A stretch of 64,000 nt of DNA from Thiocapsa rosea (GTDB taxonomy: Bacteria > Pseudomonadota > Gammaproteobacteria > Chromatiales > Chromatiaceae). Each line of letters starts with the position of its first letter. Positions within the stretch are counted from its first letter, which is position 1. The notes below the pieces were generated by a model. The model did no database searches. It was not told where the DNA came from and saw only the letters and a list, made by a program, of their open reading frames with translations. The DNA is taken from NCBI RefSeq assembly GCF_003634315.1, contig NZ_RBXL01000001.1, positions 2,274,501 through 2,338,500 of the forward strand. The letters are read 5' to 3'. This document shows positions 8,113 to 17,581 of this stretch, piece by piece. Made by a program: the position numbers and the translations under genes.

Positions 8113-8964
8113 TTACTGACTGCCGGCTCTTCGCACGGCCCAGGCCACGTCCGCCGCTTGGCGGTTGCCGGCGACATCATGCACCCGAAAGACCCTCACT
8201 CCAGCCAGAACACCGATGGTCGTGGTCGCGCAGGTTGCGGGCATGAGTGCGGTGAGATCGGGCTCCCGACAAATGGTGCTGAGGAAGCGCTTGCGGCTTG
8301 CCCCCAGCAGCAGAGGCGGTCCGAGGCGGACCAGCTCGCCCAACCCGGCCATCAGCGCGAGGTTGTGCTCGAGCGTCTTGCCGAATCCGATGCCCGGATC
8401 GGTCAGGATCCGCTCCTGCGCGATCCCCGCGGCCAACGCCGCTTCGATACGCTCGGCGAGAAAGGCGCGCACCTCTGCAACCACGTCGGCATAGCGCGGA
8501 TTCTGCTGCATGACGTCCGGCATTCCTTGACGATGCATCAAGACGATCGGCACGCCCCGACCCGCCGCCAGGGCGAGCATGGCCGGATCGTCGCGTCCGG
8601 CGGAGGTGTCGTTGATCCAATCGGCACCGGCGTCGAGCGCGGCCTCGGCGACCCGGGCCGAGGTGGTGTCGATGCTGATCGCGGTGCTGCTCGGCACGCA
8701 TTCGCGCAGGCGCTGGATCACCGGGATCACCCGGCGCTCTTGCTCCGGAGCGGGTACGGGCTGTGAGCCGGGCCGTGTGGACTCCCCGCCGATGTCGATG
8801 ATGTCGGCGCCCTCGTCGATCATCGCGAGGGCGTGTTGCACGGCAACGGCGGTTTCCGAGTAAAGGCCGCCGTCGGAAAAACTGTCGGGCGTCACGTTGA
8901 GGATGCCCATGATGAGGGGGGGCGTGTCGTGCCCCGGCGGCGTGCTGTTCATCATGCAATGCAT
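8113..8964 (-). CDS. folP: Dihydropteroate synthase
   Basis: A 283-residue folate-pathway enzyme that joins p-aminobenzoate to dihydropterin pyrophosphate; it is the sulfonamide target. The family motifs occur in order: GILNVTPDSFSDGG, DIIDIGGESTRPG, DPGIGFGKT and GASRKRF. The start MHCMMNSTPP at 8964 is chosen because GGAG lies 8 bases upstream; a longer frame to 9015 adds 17 atypical residues. It is convergent with hutD across a 94-bp space. Neither ftsH nor glmM, its common neighbours, is present. Confidence 0.93.
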   Translation of the reverse strand: MHCMMNSTPPGHDTPPLIMGILNVTPDSFSDGGLYSETAVAVQHALAMIDEGADIIDIGGESTRPGSQPVPAPEQERRVIPVIQRLRECVPSSTAISIDTTSARVAEAALDAGADWINDTSAGRDDPAMLALAAGRGVPIVLMHRQGMPDVMQQNPRYADVVAEVRAFLAERIEAALAAGIAQERILTDPGIGFGKTLEHNLALMAGLGELVRLGPPLLLGASRKRFLSTICREPDLTALMPATCATTTIGVLAGVRVFRVHDVAGNRQAADVAWAVRRAGSQ

Positions 8965-9201
8965 CTGGCGGACTCCGGTCGATTGGTTTTGACCTTGCGC
9001 GGGGGATGCGTGCATGATCCCGACGCGTTGCGCGGCCGTTGAGCATCGCCGCCGGGTCTCGTTCGGCGGGTTGCGCCTGCGGATATTTCCGGCGGATCTC
9101 CCTCGAAGGATAACCCCGACTCGGCCTCACGCATCTATCGGGATCTCGGGCCGGGACCGGAACGAAGCCCGCGTCGACGAGCAAACGGAAAGGGTACCGA
9201 A

Positions 9202-9552
9202 ATGAGCAGTGTCAGGCTTGGTTTGATCAGCGCCGTCGCGAGTATCGCGCTGGTCGCGGGTTGTGCGACGGGTGGGCAGTCGGGCAACTTGCCGACCGTG
9301 ACCAACCCAACCGAAGCGGCAAACATCACGCTCTATCGAGACGGATCGCTGGCGGGTTGGTTCGCCACCATGCGCGTCGATCTCGACGGCCAGGAGATCT
9401 ATCGCATCGGGCGCGACCAGGCGTTTTCCTTCACGGTGGATCCGGGACAGTACCTGCTGGTCTACACACTCGGCTTCAACGAGTGCCGCCTGGTGATTTG
9501 GGCCGAGCCGCGGGAGAATCAGCGGATACGGTTGTCGCCGACCTGTACTTAA
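9202..9552 (+). CDS. Small putative lipoprotein of unknown function
   Basis: A 116-residue protein with a signal peptide ending in the lipobox LVAG-C at about residue 21, so it should be lipid-anchored. The mature part (NITLYRDGSLAGWFATMRVDLDGQEIYRI, split by turns) looks like a small beta-rich domain similar in style to DUF2846 lipoproteins; I cannot assign a function. The TAA stop at 9550-9552 is part of a partial family-1 repeat end. It lies alone between folP, which is divergent from it, and a repeat-filled gap. Confidence 0.75.
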   Translation: MSSVRLGLISAVASIALVAGCATGGQSGNLPTVTNPTEAANITLYRDGSLAGWFATMRVDLDGQEIYRIGRDQAFSFTVDPGQYLLVYTLGFNECRLVIWAEPRENQRIRLSPTCT

Positions 9553-9559
9553 ACCGCAC

Positions 9560-9646
9560 TTAAACCGCGTCCCGGAGCGATCCTCCAGGGTCGAGCGGGA
9601 TGCACCGTTGGTGGATTCCATGAGGGCTGTGACGGACGCGGTTTAA
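9560..9646. repeat. Family-1 inverted repeat, copy D
   Basis: The ends are TTAAACCGCGTCC (9560-9572) and GGACGCGGTTTAA (9634-9646). A further partial end, TTAAACCGC, precedes it at about 9549-9557 and overlaps the stop of the lipoprotein gene, suggesting a partial duplication of the repeat end. Confidence 0.82.
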
Positions 9647-9689
9647 GGAGATAAAAATAACTGATTTGGTATGGGTTTATCGGGTTGGA

Positions 9690-10450
9690 GTGGGGCAGGC
9701 CCGGTAGGTTGCGCTGACGATGGGAAGCGCAACGTCCGCCCACGGTTGCTCTTGCTTCGCACGTCTCGGCATAACCGACGCCCTGATCGGATCGAATCGG
9801 GTAGGGTGGACAAGCGCAGCGCAGTCCACCAACGCCGGCGCAGGGCTCGGTGGACTGCGCTGCGCTTGTCCACCCTACCGGGCTGCGGCATCCACCGTAA
9901 GCCGGCCCGGCAAGTTGGGCATTGCATCCGACCGACCGGAAGCGATGCCGACAATCGCCGCGAAGCGGCGACACCCCCGGGATCGACGACTTGCAGTCGT
10001 CTTCTTCCGCCGTCCTGGCGGTCTGGGAGGTCGGGCTCGGCGCGACATCCCGAAAACCGCGTTGAGCTGCAGGTGCGAATTAATTCGCACGACATGCCGG
10101 AAGCTCCTTTCCCGAAAATCACCTGAGCGGATTACCGGAAAACTCCATACCCGTAGGTTATGCTGACGATAGGAAGCACAACTTCCGGCGACGTTTGGTT
10201 GTGCCTCGCACGGCCTTGACCATCGTCTGGTCCAGCTGCTGGCAATCCTTGCGTCGTCAGGGCTTCCAGCCCTGATTCCGTCAGGCCAGGATGGCCTGAC
10301 GACGCATTCGGTGGCCGCTGTGGGCGAAGGGATGATCGAGGCCCCTCGCACGGCTCGGCACAAACTAAGGCCTGCGGCAATACGCTCGCGCCCACGCCCT
10401 ACCCGGGACTACGCGCCTTCGCTTCGCTCTCCATGGCGCGCAGCGGTCGT
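9690..10450. repeat. Intergenic mosaic of REP-like elements, no gene seen
   Basis: The space holds several palindromic units. One near 9706-9740 (GTAGGTTGCGCTGACGATGG) has a relative near 10155-10185. A long palindrome lies at 9801-9878. A unit at about 9978-10012 contains GACGACTTGCAGTCGTC. A hairpin at about 10250-10305 carries GGGCTTCCAGCCC and GGCCAGGATGGCC. Open frames through it are low-complexity and contradictory on both strands, so I call no gene. Confidence 0.7.
9801..9878. repeat. Family-2 long palindrome, copy 1
   Basis: GTAGGGTGGACAAGCGCAGC begins the left arm, and the right arm ends with its exact complement. The 78-bp unit can fold into an almost perfect hairpin. Related copies are at 11494-11571 and 18278-18356. 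Confidence 0.85.
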
Positions 10451-10486
10451 CGAACCGTCGCGATCGGGGTGAGTTTCTGACTCGCA

Positions 10487-11128
10487 TTATTCGAGAGAGC
10501 AATTCGGACTTTGAGCAATTTGCTTCGGATATATGAGCGGGCAACCAATGTCATTGTTCTGCCGTTGGCAGAATTTGCCATTATCCAATGGACGGCAATT
10601 CTTTTCTTTCTCTACTTCCGTCGGCTCCTGAGAGGGAGGAGGGCTTGGTGTTGGGGTTGGGTTCGGGTTCGGATCAGGACTTCCGCACTTCTCGCCATCC
10701 CGACAGGACGCAGGCATATACCGTGCCTCGATATCCGTGCTGTAACAACACCAATCGATCGCACCGCCGCGCTCCGTTGCAGCCAGCATCACGCTCTTGC
10801 CCGTGAGTTGCGGGATGGTGTCGTTGAAGGTGACTCTGATATTACCGCCCGCTTCGATCTTGACTGATTTGACGTACTGGCTACCGACATCTACCTCCTT
10901 GGAATCATCTACCGGCAAGCCGTCGTGGCTGAATGCGGAAACGACGTCGACCTTGGCCGCCGACGCAAAGCCGAGCCCTTCGCTGACCTTACTGCGAACC
11001 GTATAGTCCTGATACGCCGGCAGCGCGATGGCGGCGAGGATGCCGATCACGGCGACGACGATCATGATCTCGATCAGGGTGAAGCCCCGGATCCTTGTCT
11101 TGCCGCTCATTCGATTCAGTCCGCGCAT
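10487..11128 (-). CDS. Type IV pilin-like protein with proline-rich, cysteine-containing C-terminal tail
   Basis: A 213-residue prepilin. The type III signal peptide is short and basic, with the cleavage site G^FTLIE, the required Glu at position 5 and a hydrophobic helix [23 protein letters not shown] PilA-like head follows to about residue 145, with a CC pair and further cysteines. [14 protein letters not shown] linker and a charged tail with three more cysteines then follow; normal pilins end near residue 145-160. The start at 11128 has AGGAGG 9 bases upstream. It is a lone gene with no pilus assembly genes nearby, so it could be a minor or modified pilin. Confidence 0.82.
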   Translation of the reverse strand: MRGLNRMSGKTRIRGFTLIEIMIVVAVIGILAAIALPAYQDYTVRSKVSEGLGFASAAKVDVVSAFSHDGLPVDDSKEVDVGSQYVKSVKIEAGGNIRVTFNDTIPQLTGKSVMLAATERGGAIDWCCYSTDIEARYMPASCRDGEKCGSPDPNPNPTPTPSPPPSQEPTEVEKEKNCRPLDNGKFCQRQNNDIGCPLIYPKQIAQSPNCSLE

Positions 11129-11687
11129 GTCGTGCCGCCTCCTCGTAAAACCAGGGATCGTCGATCAGTCCGGCCAAAACACGTTCAGCGCGGTTTGCGA
11201 GATCGTCGAGTCGAGCCGACCTCGCTGGCCGATAGGCCGGTCGAAGAAGACGACTGCAAGTCGTCGATCCCAGGGGTTTCTCCGCTTCGCGACGATCGCG
11301 AGCGCTACCTTTGGCCGGTCGTATGAACAAGGTCTGGAAGCCGTACTGACGCCGTCGCCCGGATCTCGGTTCTTCGGAAGGCCGCTCGGCGCGTGGGGTA
11401 GGTCGCGACACCGCACCAGAGTGCAGCAAGAATGCGACCAAGGTTGCGGGCGTGTGCCGGCTCGATGTGCCCCATGGTTCAAATGGCCGGCCGGTAGGGT
11501 GGACGAGCGAGAGCGAAGTCCACCGAGCCCCGCGCCGGCGCTGGTGGACTGCGCTGCACTTGTCCACCCAAACCTCCCCTCAGCGACGTGGCCGGATTCG
11601 GTCGCACGGGCGTCGGATGGACAAAGGATGACGGAAAGGACGTTATGCGACGGCGAGCGTCACACGCCAGTCAGCGCTCGCGGCGAC
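11129..11687. repeat. Repeat-filled gap between the pilin gene and apbE
   Basis: A REP-like unit at about 11232-11290 contains GACGACTGCAAGTCGTC, a 7-bp stem with a 3-base loop. A family-2 palindrome lies at 11494-11571. The pilin promoter must lie on the minus strand near 11130-11200. No gene is supported here. Confidence 0.65.
11494..11571. repeat. Family-2 long palindrome, copy 2
   Basis: The left arm GTAGGGTGGACGAGCGAGAG and the right arm ending TTGTCCACCCA flank a GC-rich centre shared with the copy at 18278-18356. The arms have diverged, so the hairpin is imperfect. Confidence 0.8.
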
Positions 11688-12740
11688 TCATTGCGGACCC
11701 CTCTCGCTGACCGATGCCTCGAAGGCGGTCGTCGCCGAGTGTGCGTAGTCCTCGCCGGCGCGGCTGACGAAGAATGCGCCGACGCCGAGCGATTCGGCCA
11801 GGTTCAGACCGCGCTCGGGCCCGAGAACCATGAAGGTTGTCGCCAGGGCGTCGGCGGTCGCGCAGTCCTCGGTGATGACGGTGACGGATGCCAGGACGTG
11901 CGCGACCGGTCGACCGGTGGCTGGATCGATGGTATGCGAGTAGATCTGTCCGTCTTGCTCGTAGAAGTTGCGGTAGTCGCCGGAGGTGGCCATGGCGTCG
12001 TCCTCGAGTGCGACGATCCGGTAAACGGTCCGCGCAGTCGCCTCCGGGCGCTCGATGGCGATGCGCCAGGGTTGATCGCCGGGCTTGGTCCCCTTGGCCT
12101 TGAGCTCTCCGCCGATCTCGGCGAGATAGGCACTCACGCCGAGCCGGTCCAAGAGGTCTGCGATCTGGTCGACGCCGTAGCCTTTGGCGATGGCGGACAG
12201 GTCGACATACAGCTCGGGGTGATCCTTGCGCAGTGCCGGCGGTTGATCGCGCACGTCGAGCTTGTCGTGGCCTACGCGTGCGCGGGTCTCCTCGATCGTC
12301 TGCTGGTCAGGAACCCGAAACGGGTGGGCATCCGGCCCGAATCCCCACAGATTCACCAAGGGGCCGACGGTAACGTCGAAGGCCCCGTCGCTCAGCACGC
12401 TGATGGATTGGGCGCGGGCGACGAGACCGGCCAGCTCCGGGTCGACCGGAAACCAATCCGTCGATCGGCTTGCATTGAACCGCGACAGCTCCGAGTCCGG
12501 GCGATAGGTCGACATTAGGGCGTTGACGGTGTCGAGACGTGCATCGAGCTGCGCTTTCAGCGCATCGGCTGTCAGGTTCGGGGGCAGCTCGACGAGCTTG
12601 ACGCTGTAGGTCGTCCCCATGGTGCTGCCATGGATCTCGACGAGCGCATCGGGTTCACTGCATCCGCTCGCGAGTAGAACCGCGACGAGCATGAACAGGC
12701 AGGTCGATGCTCGGATCTGTGCTGACGGGCTCCAACGCAT
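11688..12740 (-). CDS. apbE: ApbE-type FAD:protein FMN transferase (lipoprotein)
   Basis: About 350 residues. The enzyme attaches FMN covalently to threonine residues of redox proteins such as Rnf/Nqr subunits. A signal peptide with lipobox LLASGC places it on the periplasmic side. Family motifs are GTTYSVKL, FDVTVGPLVNLWGFG, VDLSAIAKGYGVDQI, DAMATSGDYRNF and HTIDPATGRPV. The start at 12740 (MRWSPSAQIR) has GGA about 9 bases upstream; an ATG 11 codons earlier has GGAG too close to serve. No Rnf or Nqr gene is in the window, so its substrate is unknown. Confidence 0.9.
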   Translation of the reverse strand: MRWSPSAQIRASTCLFMLVAVLLASGCSEPDALVEIHGSTMGTTYSVKLVELPPNLTADALKAQLDARLDTVNALMSTYRPDSELSRFNASRSTDWFPVDPELAGLVARAQSISVLSDGAFDVTVGPLVNLWGFGPDAHPFRVPDQQTIEETRARVGHDKLDVRDQPPALRKDHPELYVDLSAIAKGYGVDQIADLLDRLGVSAYLAEIGGELKAKGTKPGDQPWRIAIERPEATARTVYRIVALEDDAMATSGDYRNFYEQDGQIYSHTIDPATGRPVAHVLASVTVITEDCATADALATTFMVLGPERGLNLAESLGVGAFFVSRAGEDYAHSATTAFEASVSERGPQ

Positions 12741-12904
12741 GCGATCAATTCCGGGTGGGGGCCGTTGCAGCATGCTCCAAACAGGGCAGGGAGATGCCTC
12801 GGTCGGCCGGGGTGTGCATCATAACCCCGATGTCCCGGAGTGCATCGGGTGTCGGCTCCGGAGCACCGGCGGTGGTTGAGTTGGGCTCGATCTCATGGGC
12901 TGTT

Positions 12905-12955
12905 CGAGCGGTGGAAGAGGACGACTGCAAGTCGTCTATCCCGGGGGTGCCGGCG
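12905..12955. repeat. REP-like hairpin unit
   Basis: GACGACTGCAAGTCGTC (about 12919-12935) followed by ATCCCGGGGGTG is the same unit seen at about 11244 and, inverted, near 9978. Confidence 0.7.
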
Positions 12956-12974
12956 CGCGGTTGCGGGGGGAGGA

Positions 12975-13157
12975 TCACGTCTCCAGGCAAGGCCGAGCCG
13001 CGACACTCCGGTCGTGTCCCTGGACCTCCGAAACCGACGGGTCCGAGTCTTTTTCGACAATCAGCATCTCGCGACGGAACAAGAGCGGCATCAGCAGATA
13101 GGTCGAGGCGACGGCGATGCCGACGAGCGTGAGGTTGTCGATGTACATGGCGATCAA
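12975..13157 (-). CDS. Possible small membrane protein, unsure
   Basis: A 60-residue frame begins MIAMYIDNLTLVGIAVASTY and has one hydrophobic helix followed by charged residues. Its last third (RSVAARPCLET) runs into repeat-like DNA, so the gene may be eroded. There is no recognised family and no strong ribosome-binding site. It lies between apbE and the divergent RND gene. It could equally be chance. Confidence 0.3.
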   Translation of the reverse strand: MIAMYIDNLTLVGIAVASTYLLMPLLFRREMLIVEKDSDPSVSEVQGHDRSVAARPCLET

Positions 13158-13310
13158 AAGTGATTCAGACGCGAGTGAAATTACTTCAGTACTTTAGCAA
13201 ACACTAACGCACTGTCAATACGCCGCTTGTTGGTAACGAGGTTGTGGGCTAGATTCGCAAAACCTATTCAGAAAATAGATAAATGTCATGGACGACGGGA
13301 GTAGTGACTC

Positions 13311-16300
13311 ATGGCCGATCCCATCGCCTCGCCTCCTCCTGAATCCGCGCCCTCGTCCTCGGCGGACGCGTCTCAACCGCTCGGCCTCTCCGGCCGCATT
13401 GCCCGTACCTTCATCAATACGCCGGTCACGCCGATGCTGCTGTTCGGCGCGCTCTTCCTCGGGATCCTGGGTCTGCTGTTTACACCGCGACAGGAGGATC
13501 CGCAGATCTCGGTCCCGATGATCGACATCTTCGTGCAGTATCCAGGTGCCTCCGCGCAACAGGTCGAGCGTCTGGTGACCGATCCGCTCGAACGGATCAT
13601 GAAGGAGATCAAGGGTGTTCGGCACGTCTACTCGGCCACCCAGCGCGGGGCGGCGATGGTGACCGTGCGCTTCGAGGTCGGCGAGGAGATGGGCGCCTCG
13701 ATCGTCAAGGTCCACGACAAGCTCCAGTCCAACATGGACCGCATGCCTCCCGACGTGCAGATGCCGCTGGTCAAGCCGGTCGGTGTGGACGACGTCCCGG
13801 TCGTGACCCTCACGCTGTGGTCGGAGGATGTCGAGGATCATCAGCTGCGCAAGCTGGGTCTCGATCTGCTCCAGGCGGTCGGATCGCTGCCCGATGTCGG
13901 CAAGGGGTTCGTCGTCGGCGGACGAGAGGATCAGATCCGCGTCGAGGTCCTGATGGAGCGTCTCGCCGGGCACGGGATTACGCTCGATCGCATCGCCAAT
14001 ACCATTCGCACCGCCAACTCCGAGCAGACCACGGGGGTCAGCGAATCAGGCGACACCGCCTTCAACGTCTATTCGGGCTCATTCCTGCGCAATGCCGAGG
14101 ATGTCGGTCGGCTGGTGATCGGCAATCGCGGCGACTATCCGCTTTATCTGCGTGATATCGCCACGGTCGAGCATGTCCCGCAGGACACCAAGCAGATGGT
14201 TAACCATTTCACGGGGCCGGCCTACGTGGGCGAGCATCGCGCCGACGGGGCACAAGCCGTGACGGTGGCGATCGCCAAGAAGCAGGGGACCAACGGCGTG
14301 ACGGTCGCGCGCCAGATCCTCGGCAAGGTCGAGGAGCTCAAGACGACACTCATCCCCTCGAACGTGCAGATCGAGGTCACGCGCAACTACGGCAAGAGCG
14401 CCAACGACAAGGTCAACGAGCTGCTGCGGGCGATGTTCGAGGCGGCGGTGATCGTGGCTATCCTGTGTCTGATCGGGCTGGGTGCGCGGGCGGCCTTCGT
14501 GGTCATCACGGTCATCCCCGTGGTGATCCTGCTGACCATCTGGTGGGCCTGGATGGTCGACTACACCATCGATCGAGTCAGTCTCTTCGCGCTGATCTTC
14601 GCCATCGGGATCCTGGTCGACGATGCGACCGTGGTGGTGGAGAACATCTTTCGCCATTGGCTCGAAAGCGGCAAGACGACCATCGAGACCGCGGTGCGGG
14701 CGGTCGACGAGGTGGGCAACCCGACGATCCTGGCGACCTTCACCATCATTGCCGCCTTGCTCCCGATGGGCTGGGTCAGCGGCCTGATGGGGCCTTATAT
14801 GCGGCCGATCCCGGTGCTCGGCTCATCGGCGATGTTCTTCTCGCTGGTGGCCGCCTTCGTCTTCACCCCCTGGTTCGCGCTGCGCGTCCGTCCCCGGCTT
14901 GCTGCGCTCGAAAAGGCGGAGCGACGCGAAGAGAAGACGCGCCGCTGGGTCAGCGCCGTCTATCGCCCGTTGGTGATGCCGCTGATCCACAACCGCACGA
15001 TCGGCATCGCCTTTCTGGTCGGAACCATCCTCACCACGGCCGGTGTCTGCGTGCTCTTCTACACCCAGACCGTCCCGGTGAAGATGCTGCCCTTCGACAA
15101 CAAGCCCGAGTTCAGCGTCGTCGTGAATATGCCCGAAGGGACCGCGCTTCCGGTCACCGCGAACGTCGTGCACCGACTCGCCGAGAAGGTGCGCACCATG
15201 CAGGAGGTGACCGCCGTCCAGACCTATGTCGGCACGGCCCAACCCTTCAACTTCAACGGCATGGTGCGTCACTACTATTTGCGCGAGCGTCCCTGGGAGG
15301 GTGATCTCCTGGTCATGCTCAAGGACAAGAACGAACGCAAGCTCGGCAGCCATGCCCTGGCGGTTGCCGCGCGCGAGATGCTGACCCCGCTGGCGCACGA
15401 GCTGGGTGCGCGGATTGCGGTGGTGGAGATGCCCCCCGGCCCGCCGGTGCTCCAAACCGTCGTGGCCGAGGTCTACGGACCCGATGCCGCGACCCGGCGC
15501 CGGGTCGCGGCCGATTTGACCGAGATCTTCGAGGAGGTCGAGGGCATCGTCGATGTGGACAGCTACATGGCCGAGCCCTACAGCTATTGGCGCTTCGCGG
15601 TGGATGCCGAGAAGGCGGTGCGGATGGGGATCTCGGTCGACGCCATCAATCGCAACCTCGCCATGGCGATGGGCGGCTTCAAGCTCGGCGATGTCAAGCG
15701 CGGCGTCGTCCAGGAGCCGACCTATATCGTCCTGCAGATCCCCCTCGCCAACCGGGCCGAGATCGGCAGCCTGGCCAGCCTGCCGATCCAGTCCGAGATG
15801 GGCGGACAGGTGCCGCTCGGCGAGCTGGGACGCTTCGTCCAGCAGCAGGAAGATCCGATCATCTACCACAAGGATCTGCGGCCGATGGAATACGTGGTGG
15901 GCGAGATGGAGGGTCGCCTCGGCGCGCCGATTTACGGAATGCTCAAAGTCGAGGATCGTCTCGAGCGCTATCGTGCCCCCGACGGGGTGCAGATCAGCGG
16001 GATGCCGCGAGGTCTGATCGGACCGCCCTTGACCGATCGTCAATCCGGATTCGAATGGTCCGGGGAGTGGACCGTGACCTATGAGACCTTCCGCGACATG
16101 GGGCTCGCCTTCATCGCCGCGTTGGTGCTGATCTACGGGCTCATCGTCTGGGAGTTCCGCAACTTCAAGATTGCCGGGCTCATCATGTCGCCCATCCCCT
16201 TGACCCTGATCGGCATCGTGCCCGGTCACCTCCTCATGGGCGCCGAGTTTACCGCCACATCCATGATCGGACTGATCGCGCTCGGCGGCATCATCGTGCG

Positions 16301-17060
16301 CCAGTCGATCCTGATCGTGGAGTTCGTCAAGATCGAGGTCGCCAAGGGCAAGACCGTGAAGGAGGCGGCGGTCGCCGGCGCCGAGATCCGGATGCGCCCA
16401 ATCCTCATCACCTCCTTGACCCTGATGGCCGGGGCCTGGGCGATCATCGAGGATCCCATCTTTCAGGGGATGGCTGTCAGCCTACTGTTCGGTGCCGGCG
16501 TGGCGACCCTGATGGCGGTGATCGTCATCCCGCTCGGCTGCATCAGCCTGTGTCGCGAGTTTTATCTCGTGGAGACGGCAAGCGGAGAACGGGCGCTTTC
16601 GGCGAGCTACTGCGAGATCGAGGGTGTTCCGATGCTCGATACACCTGCGCCCGCTGCGGCCCGCGCGCGACTTGCGGACGGGACACCGGTTTTGATCCGA
16701 CTTTGGAGCGCACTGGTCGGCGTCGTCTTCAGCGGGATCGAAGGTGTCGGGAAGCTCCTCGCTTGGTTGCGACAGCGCCGATCCGGCAGCTCGGGTAAGG
16801 GTTCGGGGCCGGCTCTTCACGCCGCCGCCGCTCAAGCCGACACGGCCTCGGGTGGCTCGGTGGCCGAGTCCCGTGCCGACCCGGCGAAGCAGCCAGCGGC
16901 CGTGAAACGATCCACGGCTGCCGCCCGAAAGCCGGCGCGAGCACCGAGAAAGGCGGCGACCAAGGCGGTTGCGGACGACGCGACGACCGTCAAGAAGCCA
17001 CGGGCCAGGCGCGCGACCAAAAAGACCGCGGACAAGCCTAAAGACCCGGACGATCGCTGA
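13311..17060 (+). CDS. RND-family efflux permease with long lysine/alanine-rich C-terminal extension
   Basis: A 1249-residue inner-membrane proton-driven pump subunit of the AcrB/HAE class. The N-terminal helix is followed by QEDPQISVPMIDIFVQYPGA, the first porter domain, TM helices with the paired aspartates in GILVDDATVVVENIF (about residue 434), the second porter domain, and TM7-12 ending near residue 1075. Family members are usually 1020-1060 residues. Here about 175 more follow, the last 70 rich in K, A, R and P (PRKAATK, PRARRATKK), like a histone-H1 tail. GGGAG lies 9 bases before the ATG. No membrane-fusion or outer-membrane partner is adjacent, so the substrate is unknown. Confidence 0.88.
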   Translation: MADPIASPPPESAPSSSADASQPLGLSGRIARTFINTPVTPMLLFGALFLGILGLLFTPRQEDPQISVPMIDIFVQYPGASAQQVERLVTDPLERIMKEIKGVRHVYSATQRGAAMVTVRFEVGEEMGASIVKVHDKLQSNMDRMPPDVQMPLVKPVGVDDVPVVTLTLWSEDVEDHQLRKLGLDLLQAVGSLPDVGKGFVVGGREDQIRVEVLMERLAGHGITLDRIANTIRTANSEQTTGVSESGDTAFNVYSGSFLRNAEDVGRLVIGNRGDYPLYLRDIATVEHVPQDTKQMVNHFTGPAYVGEHRADGAQAVTVAIAKKQGTNGVTVARQILGKVEELKTTLIPSNVQIEVTRNYGKSANDKVNELLRAMFEAAVIVAILCLIGLGARAAFVVITVIPVVILLTIWWAWMVDYTIDRVSLFALIFAIGILVDDATVVVENIFRHWLESGKTTIETAVRAVDEVGNPTILATFTIIAALLPMGWVSGLMGPYMRPIPVLGSSAMFFSLVAAFVFTPWFALRVRPRLAALEKAERREEKTRRWVSAVYRPLVMPLIHNRTIGIAFLVGTILTTAGVCVLFYTQTVPVKMLPFDNKPEFSVVVNMPEGTALPVTANVVHRLAEKVRTMQEVTAVQTYVGTAQPFNFNGMVRHYYLRERPWEGDLLVMLKDKNERKLGSHALAVAAREMLTPLAHELGARIAVVEMPPGPPVLQTVVAEVYGPDAATRRRVAADLTEIFEEVEGIVDVDSYMAEPYSYWRFAVDAEKAVRMGISVDAINRNLAMAMGGFKLGDVKRGVVQEPTYIVLQIPLANRAEIGSLASLPIQSEMGGQVPLGELGRFVQQQEDPIIYHKDLRPMEYVVGEMEGRLGAPIYGMLKVEDRLERYRAPDGVQISGMPRGLIGPPLTDRQSGFEWSGEWTVTYETFRDMGLAFIAALVLIYGLIVWEFRNFKIAGLIMSPIPLTLIGIVPGHLLMGAEFTATSMIGLIALGGIIVRQSILIVEFVKIEVAKGKTVKEAAVAGAEIRMRPILITSLTLMAGAWAIIEDPIFQGMAVSLLFGAGVATLMAVIVIPLGCISLCREFYLVETASGERALSASYCEIEGVPMLDTPAPAAARARLADGTPVLIRLWSALVGVVFSGIEGVGKLLAWLRQRRSGSSGKGSGPALHAAAAQADTASGGSVAESRADPAKQPAAVKRSTAAARKPARAPRKAATKAVADDATTVKKPRARRATKKTADKPKDPDDR

Positions 17061-17114
17061 TCGAAATCGGTAGGATATGACGATGCACCGAAGCTTCTTG
17101 TCGAGGTATCCGTC

Positions 17115-17558
17115 TTGAGCGTGACGTATGACCAGGATCTTGTCCGTTGGGCTCGCGAGACCGCCGAGCTGATTCGGGAAGGGTGTTGGCAGGCGGTCGA
17201 TGTCGAGCACCTTGCCGAGGAGTTGGAGGATTTGAGCAAGAGCGAAAGAAGGGCCATCGCGAGTCAGCTCGTGCGCCTGCTGTTGCACCTCCTGAAATGG
17301 CAGCATCAACCCGAAAGACGCTCCGATAGCTGGATCGATTCGATCACCGATGCCCGGCTCCAGATCGAGCTCGCCATCCAGGACAGCCCGAGCCTGCGCG
17401 CATACCCGCTCCAGGTGCTCGCGCAGAGCTATCAGCGCGCAAGACGCAGCGCGGCGATGCAGACAGGTCGACCGCTGGCGACCTTCGCAGAGACCTGCCC
17501 CTACCGGCTGGATCAGGCGCTCGACGAGGCATTCTTGCCGGAATCCCCGATGTCTTGA
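17115..17558 (+). CDS. DUF29 family protein (first of a pair)
   Basis: A 147-residue helical protein with the DUF29 pattern: YDQDLVRWARETAELIREG near the start, VDVEHLAEELEDLSKSERR, LLLHLLKWQHQPERRSDSW, and CPYRLDQALDEAFLPE near the end. Function is unknown; DUF29 genes are often multicopy in cyanobacteria and purple sulfur bacteria. It starts with TTG at 17115 and is followed 23 bp later by a paralogue, so the two are probably co-transcribed. Confidence 0.88.
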   Translation: MSVTYDQDLVRWARETAELIREGCWQAVDVEHLAEELEDLSKSERRAIASQLVRLLLHLLKWQHQPERRSDSWIDSITDARLQIELAIQDSPSLRAYPLQVLAQSYQRARRSAAMQTGRPLATFAETCPYRLDQALDEAFLPESPMS

Positions 17559-17581
17559 AGACACAAGAGCGGAGAGATCCT

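Noticed and set aside
9671-10395. Several frames of 80-160 residues
   Set aside because: They run through palindromic repeats on both strands and have no protein-like composition.
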